Below are positions 37,900 through 47,519 of a stretch of DNA of 64,000 nucleotides, piece by piece; position 1 is the first letter of the stretch, and every line of letters starts with the position of its first letter. This DNA comes from Cryptomeria japonica (taxonomy: Eukaryota; Streptophyta; Pinopsida; Cupressales; Cupressaceae). The stretch is from contig NC_081405.1 in the NCBI RefSeq assembly GCF_030272615.1, positions 312,373,235 to 312,437,234 on the forward strand. The letters run 5' to 3'. Below the pieces are notes generated by a model, which was given only the letters and a program-made list of their open reading frames with translations, did no database searches and was not told where the DNA came from. The translations under genes and the position numbers were made by a program.

Positions 37900-39014
37900 A
37901 CAATTCTCTACAATCTTTTGTTATAACATATATATACTTTCCTTTTATTAAAATAACCAATAAATATCCCTTCATCACATCTAGGATCAAACTTCTCAAT
38001 GGAATCATCTCTTTTAATATAGCATTTACTACCAAAGATTTTGAAATACTTAACTATAGGTGTATGACCAAACCATAACTCATAAGGTGTCTTATCGGTG
38101 TCTCTGTTGATATCAACTCTGTTAAATGTGTATACCATGGTCATATCTTCTCTCCAATAGATATGAGGCAAATTAGCTTCCATCATCATATTTCTAGCCG
38201 CATCTAAGATAGTTATGTTCTTTCTTTCCACAACACCATTCTGCTGAGGTGTTCGAGGAGCAGACAATTGTCTCCTTATCTCATGCTTCTTATAATAATT
38301 GTTAAATTCACCAGATGTGAATTCACCACCCTGATCTAACCTTAATCATTTAATCTTCAACCCTATCTCTATCTCAACTTTAGCCTTAAATATCTTAAAC
38401 TTGTCAAAAGCTTCAGATTTCTCCCTTAGAAAAGTAACCCACATCATTCTAGAATAATCATCAATGATTAGCATGAAATATCTATCACCTTGAAAAGTAT
38501 TTATTCTAGCAGGGCCACACAAATCAGTATGAATAAGATCAAGAACATCGGTAGATTTGTCTTGTATACTTTTAAAAGAAGTTATGACTTTCTTTCCCAT
38601 TTGACATTCCTTAGATACCAAATTATAGGGCTTCACAATCTTAAGTATATCTCTAATAGCCTTAGTTGAACTGATCTTTACAATGTAATAAAAATTTATA
38701 TGATACTAATAAAATTGTGCAATCAAACATGTCTTCTCACCGGAGTTCAAATGAAAGATGTTACCTATAGTCCGTGTACCGGTTGCAATCTCCAATCCAA
38801 ATCTGTTAATGATTTTGTATTTTCCATCCTTGAACTGTAATTGAAATCCCTTATCCACCAACTGTCCTACACTCAAAAGATTATGCCTTAACCCTTCAAC
38901 ATAATAAACATTATCAGTGTTATGCTTACCATCAAATGATATAGTTCCTCTTCCTCTAATCATACATGCTTTGTCATCTCCAAATATAACCAATCTACCA
39001 TCAAATTCTTGCAA
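37900..39014 (-). pseudogene. Integrase of element D
   Basis: Minus strand. Pre-integrase 39014-38706 reads VYYVEGLRHNLLSVGQLVDK. The core 38636-38346 has LIHTDLCGPARI (first Asp), and LIIDDYSRMMWVTFLREKSE (second Asp). 38267-37908 has TPQQNGVVERKN (Glu) and KTPYELWFGHTPIVKYFKIF, then FIGYFNKRK. The DDE residues are present. Frameshifts and stops separate the three blocks. Confidence 0.85.
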
Positions 39015-40140
39015 AGATAAAAATTTCCTTGTCTCCAGTCATATGATGTGAACATCCATCTATCACCCATTCATCCTTGTCTTCAAATTTAGTAGCAAGG
39101 GCCTTTTCCTCATTTTGAAAAACTTGTGAATGAGCATCTTCCTTGATAGCCAAAAATACCCATTCCTTTCCACTGTCTGATCCACTGGCTGAATCTTGTG
39201 CCAGTTCATAATTAAAATCAGTCACACCTTCCTCATCTGCATAGTAACATGATTTGTGTTTGTTTCTCCTGTACTTATGCTTGTTTAGATAATCATGGTT
39301 AGGCCCCAAAAATCTTCTAGCTTTCTCTTCAAATCTTGAATTCCTTTCAGGATATCTCGATGCAAAATGACCTATCTTATTAAATGCAAAACATTTAAAA
39401 GGTGATTTTCCTTCATACTTACTTCCTGTCGGATCTTTAGGTACTCTTCTAGAAAATAGGGCTTCAAGTTTCTCAAAATCATCATCTTCTTTCTTTATTT
39501 CCTCTAGTTCCTTTGCATATAAAGCTTTCCAATCACTCTTTTTGGTTGATGATGTAGATGTGTGAAAAGCATATTTAGTCTTTGTAGCTCCTTGAGGACC
39601 AATTTCTTGAAGCTCAAAAGCAGATAATTTTCCAACCAAAGTATCTCTGTTAATAGAAGTGTTAGCCAGTGTTTTTAGCTCATTAATTGTAGTATTCTTC
39701 ATCTTGTAACATGGTGGCAAAGCTCTCAATACTTTAGAAACAATCTCATCTTCACTCAGAGATCCACCACAACACTGAATTCCCATAACAATTTCATTTA
39801 CTCTTTTCATAAAAGCAGTAATCTGTTCATCTTCTTTCATCTTCAGATTCTCATACCTAACCCGTTAACCATCAAGTTTAGCTATTTTAACAGTAGGGTG
39901 ACCTTCATTCAGAGCATCCAACTTATCCCATATAGCCTTCACAAATGATTGGTCAGTTAATCCTATAATTTTTTGATCAAAAAGTTCACTTAAGAGTGCT
40001 TCTCTATCTCTATAATCATTCTCAATGTCCTTATCCAAGGTTGCCGAAGGAGGATTTCTAGATGTCGGATTATGAGGAGTATATCCCTTCTCCTTGACTT
40101 CCCAAATCTCTTTCCCAATACATCTCAAATTAGTTTCCAT
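39001..40140 (-). pseudogene. gag and protease of element D
   Basis: Minus strand. The gag N-terminus is at 40140-39865 (EALLSELFDQKIIGLTDQSF), followed by one stop. The next block, 39840-39001, has MKRVNEIVMGIQCCGGSLSE, VLRALPPCY and a degenerate zinc knuckle CFAFNKIGHFASRYP (two of four metal ligands changed). The protease reads WVIDGCSHHMTGD where the family has DSG or DNG. One codon between the catalytic Asp and Gly is missing, so the enzyme would be dead. Confidence 0.85.
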
Positions 40141-40261
40141 CTTAATCTTTCATGCCTTGTAATTTATCAAATCAAGCTTAGGGTTTTCTCTCCAAAAAAT
40201 AGATGCAGTTGAACTATTAGTTGCCATAGGATCTTCCTCAAGTGGTTAAGCTTTTGCAGAG

Positions 40262-40283
40262 AGGACCAAGCTCTTATACCAAT
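40262..40283 (-). promoter_or_regulatory. Primer-binding site of element D
   Basis: The minus strand reads attggtataagagcttggtc right after the LTR end CCTAACA. It is close to the initiator-Met tRNA complement TGGTATCAGAGC. Confidence 0.82.
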
Positions 40284-41493
40284 TGTTAGGATAACCAGTG
40301 GACAACTGAGAGGGGAGGTGAATCAGTTGTCAATAGATTATAAAACTTTAAGCACACAAAACCTTTTACCGGAATGCATAAACCAAATACAAGAATAGCA
40401 GATATAACAATTAAAGATAAGCATAAATCATAGAATGATTACCAACCATCCATAACACATAACACAATTATTTGTATGTGGAAAACTTGGTAAAGGGAAA
40501 AACCATGGTGGGAAGCCTACCCACAATCAAATAATACTTCTATAGCAAGTATGTGATTACAATAAGAGGGTCTCGCACATGCAGGAAGGCCAATAGCCTA
40601 GAGTTCACTACTCATCACAAAAGGAGCCTCACTGACTACAAAATAAATCTAGACTACAATCTGGAAAGATGAATGAAATGCAAGAATAGAATCTCTTATG
40701 CCTGAGTATAGTTCTGGTTAAGCTTAATACCAGAGGTCTTAAACCTCTTTCACAAACCTAATTCAATCACCTATGATCGACCAAAACCTCTGCATATGAT
40801 TACAACTTTATTCACACGCAGATAATCCCATAACCTTCGTACCATGATCTACAAAGAGATCTTACATCATATTTATACCAATGCGGGACCTAAACAATTA
40901 GTTTGGCCACCTAAAAGATAATACAATATATTTGTTACATAATCCTACAAACCAATGATAAACCAAGTTGGCCTAAGACCAAAACAACATAAACCAAACA
41001 GTAAATTCAACCGGTCACGCATCGGGAGCATCAACCAACACGTTACATAAATTGGTCCATAACCTAACAGAATAACCACCAAACCCAAAATAGGTTGCCA
41101 TAAGTCAAATGAAACACCACGAACAACTATAACACGAACATGATAACCATCAACATCTTGATAACCTTCTAGAAGCCGCACCAACACCACTTAGTGGATT
41201 CACCAAAAGATCTTCATCAATGCATTGTCGGTAGAACCCTTACCGGTAACCAATTGGCTTACTAGAACATATGATAGCATCTTAATCATCAAATCTCGAA
41301 CCAACTGAATGTGATACACATCAAGAACACATGAATAACCAATCCAAACCAATTCCAACAATGAGACCAAAACTAGAGACAAATATCCAGATCAACATCA
41401 TAATCCAACCACTCTACTGGAAGTCGGTAGACAACAAAATAGCTAGTGTTGACATCAGTGCAACACATAATCAATTCCTCCAAATTGCCAACA
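40284..41493 (-). repeat. 5' LTR of element D
   Basis: 1210 bp, plus-strand form TGTTAGGATAACC to TTGCCAACA. It aligns with 34728-35754 from its base 195 onward and with 31844-32388 at its start. It contains 'gtggaaaac' and 'aaagggaaaaaccatggtgg' near the transcription-start side. Confidence 0.87.
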
Positions 41494-41771
41494 GTTTGAA
41501 GCATCAGAAAGCTCAAAAGTGCTATATCAACTCGTAAATCGATACACCATTCACTACTACTTTTCAAGGCATTTTGGAGGGTCTAAAGTTCTCAAAATTA
41601 ATTTTAAACCTTTCATCACACCCCTCCAAAATGGAAACTTTAATATCTTCAAAACTAGTTGTGATCTTGCAATGAAACTTTACCGATATGCTTATCTAGC
41701 CAACCAAAAGCTTTGGGGAGAATTTTACATCATTTCATGCTCAAATGAAAACTTACTATAAATAGTAACCT

Positions 41772-42556
41772 CATGTAAATGCAAGGTTGAGACACCATTT
41801 TCCCAACAAAAAATCACTACACAAGGTTGAAAATTTCTTCACATGAGTCAAGGGGTCACCTTGTCCATTGTATAACTCCAATTTGGGAATTTCAACATGA
41901 TTAGGAGGAACCATATGAACAGTATCATCAAATAGTGGACTTGCTACATTAAATGCAGGAACATTGAATTTGAATTGAGTTAAATAATCCAATTGATGTT
42001 GTAAGGATGAAACAGTTTTAGCCAAGTTATTAATAGTTGCTTCAGTGTATGAATTGGAATTGGACATATTAGATTGTGATGGAGGAGTAACATTGTTTTG
42101 ATTAAGTGGAGGTTGAGAATAAGGAGGAGGAACATTATGATATGTTGGTAAGGGAGATGGTCATGAAACAAATGGAAGAGTCATGAAAGGAGGCATGTAA
42201 GAATATTGATTAGTAGGATTGCCCCCATGACTAACATGTGTAGGATTAACATTTTTTGTGGAATTAGTCATGATATAAGCTGTAAATGTAGGAACACTAG
42301 GTAAGGATGTAGGCATAGGCATGGAATGGTTAGGTTGTTTAGTAGGTTGAGAGTAACCAAGGACTTTGGCAAAAATTTTGATTGGAATAATATTAGTATC
42401 AAAAATATGAGCAAGGCCACACAACATATCTACACATATCTTATCACTTTGAACCATTCTTTTCAATCCTTCAATCAGGGGGATTGCCTCGCTATTCGGG
42501 TATTTTCGACCCATCCATTGTTGAAGATTTTCAAATTCATTATCAATATTCTCCAA
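41772..42556 (-). pseudogene. gag of element E, N-terminal part
   Basis: The minus strand from 42556 reads EFENLQQWMGRKYPNSEAIP, VDMLCGLAHIF and TKQPNHSMPMPTSLPSVPTF. After a stop at about 42165 come TINNLAKTVSSLQHQLDYLT and KLELYNGQGDPLTHVKKFST. The last segment is the start of the gypsy Retrotrans_gag domain, which continues at 31380 beyond the insert. A Pro/Tyr/Gln-rich linker lies between. Confidence 0.75.
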
Positions 42557-43165
42557 TTAGTCAATAGTAACCCTATTTAGTGATTCATCCTTGTCATGAT
42601 AAGTATGGGGTGAATGGGGATATATGATATTAGGTATATAATTGTTGGATTAGAGGAAGCACCAACATTCACATGGAATAGGTTAGTCATCTAGGGCTCC
42701 ATATCTGTAGTATTTAAACCTTGGGAATCCCTAAGTCCAAAACATTTTCTCATTGAAATATTGGATGTAATACTAAGGGTAACAAAACTCATGCACAAAG
42801 AGGGGTATATTGAATGCAAATATTTGAAATATAAACTATATTTAAACAATGAAATTTCCTTTTAAAATGATTGGTTAACTAATGAATTAAACAATGTAAA
42901 TTATGATATTGAACACTAGATGCATCTAAATCTAAACATAACATGTCATAGCAATCAAGTCTGAAAAATACAATTGAGAAATTATGTAACCCACAAGTCA
43001 ATTTTAGAAGAATAAATTAGGGGATTCATGAATTTAAAATCTAAATTTATGAAAATCAATTTCATATATGATCTATGAGTGTAAATTTGATTGTTTAAGT
43101 GCATACAAATTATATTTGAGATAATAAATCAGAAATAAGCATGAAGCAAGTCGAGCTCACCAAAA
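42557..43165 (-). other. 5' untranslated leader of element E with primer site
   Basis: No gene is seen. On the minus strand the sequence after the LTR end is 'ttttggtgagctcgacttg' (43147-43165), the expected primer-site position. I cannot assign its tRNA with confidence. Confidence 0.5.
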
Positions 43166-44476
43166 TGTAAGGTAAGGGAAAATTGGAGTTTTATCAATTA
43201 AGATAATAAAACCACTAATATTACCCAGTTAACCAACACATTAAAAGGGGGGTAAATTAAATAGATCTTAGCCACAATTTAATTAGGGAAAAGGGTTGAG
43301 ATATCAATTACCTATAGGTTGTCTACCCTTTTGAGTTGAAATTGGATTTGAACTGTAAAGTTTAGGTAAAGAAATGGATAATTGAAGAAAAACAGTAATA
43401 ACAAAGTGCTATAGATGTCAAACAGAGCCACAAATAGAGATTTGAAAAAAATAATAGGATCAAAACCTGTTGTTGAAAATTTGGGTTGAATTATCAGGAC
43501 CAAGGTGGTAGATCACCTTGGTCCTATAACTCTTGGAAAATCAAGAAAGATCTTTTTCAGATCAAGGAGATGCATAGGATCCACTATCAAAAGAATGGTA
43601 AAAATTCTCAGGACTAGGTTGGGAGGTCACCTTAGTCCTTCACTTTTTGCTCCTTCATAATCTAAACCTATTTGTCATCATTAATTCTGTCGAAATATTT
43701 GATCATGGCTCTTGAATCATTTTTTTTCATAGAGAAAGAGAGAGAGTTAGGTCAAACCCCAGATTAGGAATTAACCTTGAAAATGAAATGATAATTGAAA
43801 AGGAAATAGAATTGAATTATATCAAAATGCTTTCCTTTTGAGGGAAAGGCTAGATCTGAAATTGAATGCTTGTAATTAAAGTTCATACCTTGATGAAGCT
43901 TGCTTAAATCCTCACACAAGGGTTTTAGGATGTCATGTAGAATGTCTTCATGAAAGTTTTGTCATGGATGCCATCTTCAATGATTGAACTTGACTAAACC
44001 TCTCCTTTAATTCTTGATGAATGCTCAATTTCTTGGTCACTTGAATTGAATTCAGTAGAGTGTAATTGAGAGAGGATCCAACTTAGGCTTCAACAAAATA
44101 GACTTCAAATGAGAGGGGTAGGCCTCCTTTTATACGAAATTTTCTAAAAATTATTTGAATTTCTAAAGCAAGCTTTGACATGGCTAAATTCCTACCCACT
44201 TGATGTGACCATTGTTGGGACCAAATTTGGGTCCCAATTAAAAGGACCAAGGTGATTTAGCACCTTGGTCCTGAGCTAGGGCCATGGCAGCCTAGTGCCC
44301 TAGTCCTAAGAATCAAGACTTAGATTTGTACACTAGACAAAAGGGGAAGTGAAAATGAAAGTTTCCAAAAACGTGTGAGAAAAATTAAAGCTAACCTCAG
44401 GTACTAAAAGATAGAACGCCAAGGTGAGGTCTAGGTTAGAAAAAAATTATATAAGGATATAATTTACAATGCTACA
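43166..44476 (-). repeat. 5' LTR of element E
   Basis: 1311 bp. Plus-strand form TGTAAGGTAAGG to AATGCTACA. It is intact and serves as the reference for the broken left LTR. It holds two imperfect palindromes of the 'gaccaaggtgg...ccttggtc' type at 43499-43525 and 44240-44270. Confidence 0.87.
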
Positions 44477-44481
44477 AGTAC

Positions 44482-45214
44482 TTAATGCATAATCCATTGC
44501 ATATATCATAGCCAAATCCTTTCCCTACTAGTGGAGGTGGTCCTTCTCCTATTGACTCTTTTTCTCCTCATAATGCTCATATTGGCCCCATGACTTCACT
44601 TTTCTTCATCCTCTACCATTAAAACCTCCCATAGGAAGTTTGCTAGAAGTTGTTTGCCCTCTGTCCTTCCAGGATTACCAACTCATAAGTTTCCTCCAAT
44701 AGGAAACCTCCAACTTGGCTCTCATGCAAAACTCTATGTTTCCTACCACATCTCCATGTTGAGCTCCCATCACCTATCTTATAGTCTCCTCATCCTATGT
44801 GTATCTCTAGATAGCTATACCTCTCTCATGTGTGACAACCTATATTTACTATTGGAGGGTAGCTATCTCTTCCTACAAAGTGGCAACGTGTGTATCTCTA
44901 ACCTATATCTAAACCTATAACACAACTATTTACTTATCCCTATCATCATCATGTGGCACATCCTACCTAAGAGCTTGTACATGTCCCTATCTCTCCCCCT
45001 CTCCTTGTGCCTACACTTGAACCTATGCTTGTGGCCCTATTGGTCTATCCAATCCTCCTCTACCCCTCGACACTCTAAGTTGTACCTATGGTGGTATCTA
45101 GACTCAACCTCCTCTACCTCCTCCACCCTCATCATCCTCATCTCATTCATCCCCTCTCCCTCCACCTCCCTATCCTCTTCTATGAACTCATCTCCTACGC
45201 ATGGGTCTATCCCC
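44482..45214 (-). pseudogene. C-terminal part of antisense PMD pseudogene (distal piece)
   Basis: This continues the pseudogene of 51902-53300 on the other side of element B. On the minus strand it is hydrophilic and Glu/Arg-rich, for example MRMMRVEEVEEVESRYHHRY at about 45140-45080. It then decays. The family link rests on position and continuity, not on motifs. Confidence 0.45.
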
Positions 45215-46026
45215 TATTGGCATTCTACACTATTATGAGAATAGTTGATGTTGTCATTGATGGCAACCAACTGGCAACCAAATAAAAATCATCTAGAAAC
45301 CAACTGGTAGTTACCGGCACCGGCAATAGACTTCTACATTCACCGACAGGCACTTCACTGGCAACAACAACAATGCATACCGACACTCAAGTCGACATGG
45401 AATAAACTTTTGTTTATTGTTTTATAATGTAATTATCTCTTGTAAAATCTGACATGGCATATTATAAAAGACTCATATATGTATGAGATCTTATAGGTCA
45501 TTTTGATATGATGAGAGGATGAGAGAGAGTGGAATATAGATGTTATTTTGTATAAGGTGATATAGTTGATAGCGAAGGTTTTGGTTATAGACTGAGCTTA
45601 AACTAGTACTGAACCTGGCATAGTTGATACTGATTTGAAGTAGTACATTGTATTGGATTTTGATAATCCATTATGTAAGTCAGTGAGACATATCTTGTGA
45701 TTAAGCAGTGAGCTTTAGGCAGTTGGTCTCCCTGCATGTGCAAGCCCCTCATTGTAAGTGATATTTATTCATTAGCCAGTGAGTGAATATTGTGGGTCAC
45801 AAATCCCACTGAGGTTTTTCCCACACCACGTTTCCTCATTAAATATCTTGTGTTATGGTGTGTTCTCTATGTTGTCTTTGTTATTCTTATTTGTTGCATT
45901 AATTCTTATTTACTGATACACTTTTGGGGATACAAAGTTCTTAATAAGTTTAAATATTTTGTTAACCGGTTAGACACTGATTCACCCCCCCTCTTAGTGT
46001 CTTTGGGACTGTCATTGATTCTAACA
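45215..46026 (+). repeat. 5' LTR of element B
   Basis: 812 bp. It matches 51087-51901 almost base for base, for example 'ggcattctacact', 'acaatgcataccgacactca', 'gtcattgattct'. It starts TATTGG (TGTTGG in the 3' copy) and ends CTAACA. The LTR-end motif attcaccccccctctta is at 45979-45996. Confidence 0.9.
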
Positions 46027-46028
46027 AT

Positions 46029-46040
46029 TGGTATTAGAAC
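46029..46040 (+). promoter_or_regulatory. Primer-binding site of element B
   Basis: tggtattagaac, two bases after the LTR end. It has two changes from the TGGTATCAGAGC expected for initiator-Met tRNA priming. Confidence 0.8.
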
Positions 46041-46070
46041 CTGGTCCTCTATTTTCAAAATCCTAACAAC

Positions 46071-47216
46071 TTGAGGAAGATTCTGACACCAGTACAGATG
46101 GAGAGCTTAAGACAACAATTGGAAGGAGCTCTTGTAGACTATGATGCAGAAAAAGTGAAGAACATCAGATTGGAGGATGAACTTAAAAATGCTCAAGAAT
46201 TCATTCTAGTACTTCAAAATAACCTGGTTATTGCAAATAATAAGAGAAAAGAAATTCATATGCAGATGTAGATGTAGAATGAGGATGATGGAAAAGAAAC
46301 TCTTAGATAACTTACAAACAAGTTGAGACAAGAAAACAACACTATGAAGAATGAAATGCAAGATATGACTATGAGGTTTTGTAAAGATATTGAAGACGGG
46401 AAGAATAATGAAGAAGACTTGGCTAGGAGACTCAATGATGCTGGAAATGAAAATCTAATACTTAGTCATGAGAATGATATGCTAAAGACATATCTGATTC
46501 ACATGCAACATGATAAAACTAAGCTTATGAGACAAATGGGAATTCTGGAAAATGAATTGGCTACTGCAAATAAACACAAAGACAAATTCAAGAAAAGTTC
46601 AGAGGAGCTTGGTGACATGCTGAAAAGTCAGAAACCTAATGGAGATACTAATGGACTTGGATTTGAAGTTGGAGAAAGTTTCAACACTGCAAACAATCTA
46701 GATCAGAACAAATCGATAAGACAACCTAATGCTTATAAGTTTAATGGAAAATGTTTCAATTGCAATAAATATGGTCATAGAGAAAATCAATGTAGATTTA
46801 GAAACAATCAAAATATGAATGCACCCACCCGTCAATGTTCTAAATGCAACAAAGTTGGTCATAATTAAGAAAATTGCAGAATGAATGTGAAATGTTATGT
46901 ATGTGGAAGATATGGACATTTATCTAATCAATGCAGAACATAAACCAACATAGGAAATGGAAAGGCTATTCAAAGGAATAATGTGACTTTTTATGCTTGT
47001 AACAAGATTGGACATATTGCTAAATTTTGTAGAAGCAAGACTTCACCAGCAAACAATAAAGGATCTAGTTTGAAAGGCAAAGAAAAGGTAGATGAGGTAA
47101 AGCAAGAATTTTCAAAACAATGGATTAAAAAGAGAGATCAGAAAAATGATGAAACTATCTCTATACCGGTAGAACAAAGTAACCCTCCACCGGTAGGAGA
47201 TTCTTCATCCAACTGA
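46071..47216 (+). pseudogene. gag-like ORF of element B: coiled coil plus four CCHC zinc knuckles
   Basis: One frame of about 380 codons carries five stops (TAG, TAG, TAA, TAA, TAA) and ends at a TGA. A natural start is the ATG at 46098 (MESLRQQLEGALVDYDAEKV) or 46071. A Glu/Lys/Asn/Leu-rich coiled-coil part is followed by knuckles at 46752-46793 (CFNCNKYGHRENQC), 46836-46877, 46893-46934 (CYVCGRYGHLSNQC) and 46989-47030. The last has Phe for the first Cys. In element A the fourth knuckle is damaged at a different Cys, so the ancestor had four good ones. RNA binding is the expected role. Packaging of its own RNA into helper particles is an inference. Confidence 0.8.
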
Positions 47217-47519
47217 GAAGTAACCCTTTGGGGGTATTGCAGCAAGTTGAAAATCATGCAGATTACCCTCTGTTGATGGTGAGAAGATAGATTTCTTCTT
47301 TACCGGCAGATGTGTTAAGTTTTCACTTAATCGAGGAGCATTTAATGTGGTTGGAGAGAGAAATATCATTATAAATCAGCTCATTTCCCTCTTTTTCAAT
47401 TCACCGAGCATTCAAATTATCTGAGAGCATGAAAACTGAGTGAAGGCATTCAAGGTGAAGGTGCGAAGTGATTTCTTCAGACATTCAGAATATATTTAGG
47501 TAGTAAAAGGTATTTTTCA
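47217..47519 (+). other. Spacer between gag-like ORF and ORF2 of element B
   Basis: No frame is supported. It contains 'tttccctctttttcaattcac' (47388-47405), a pyrimidine stretch that could serve a splice acceptor. It ends at the ORF2 ATG (47520), in context 'tttttcaatggcc'. Confidence 0.45.

Larger units (their letters stand above)
31844..41493 (-). mobile_element. Element D: Ty1/copia retrotransposon with rearranged 3' LTR
   Basis: Read on the minus strand: 5' LTR (41493-40284), PBS, gag, protease, integrase, reverse transcriptase, RNase H, PPT, 3' LTR region. The ends are TGTTAGG...CCAACA, with flanks attTG (31839-31843) and gttTG (41494-41498), a 4/5 match. Domain order PR-IN-RT-RH identifies Ty1/copia. 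Many stops and frameshifts make it inactive. Its LTRs recur as partial copies at 31844-34727. The polypurine tract and PBS are like those of elements A, B and C. Confidence 0.85.
31381..41766 (-). mobile_element. Insert in gag of element E: LTR (two pieces) split by element D
   Basis: AACCT flanks the block (31376-31380 and 41767-41771). Outside element D it consists of 31381-31843 and 41494-41766, together about 736 bp, with 'gatttacgtggggaaaaccc' at 31480. On the minus strand that is a copia-type LTR end with a cap/TATA region. The minus-strand end TCTCCTCTCA is canonical. The other end (actatttatag) is not TG, so one terminus is uncertain. It is probably a solo LTR. Confidence 0.65.
17046..44476 (-). 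mobile_element. Element E: Ty3/gypsy retrotransposon split by nested insertions
   Basis: Both outer ends lie next to AGTAC (17041-17045 and 44477-44481). The right LTR (43166-44476) is intact. The left LTR is in two pieces (17046 to about 18000, and about 26430-26781). Read on the minus strand: 5' LTR, gag (43165-41772), a 10.4-kb insert, rest of gag and protease region (31380-29430), a solo LTR insert, 1.2 kb of non-coding DNA, a polypurine tract at about 26782-26797, then the 3' LTR. Without inserts the internal region is about 4.7 kb. I see no reverse transcriptase or integrase, so this copy was probably already defective. Left LTR termini are mutated (ta for tg). Confidence 0.85.
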
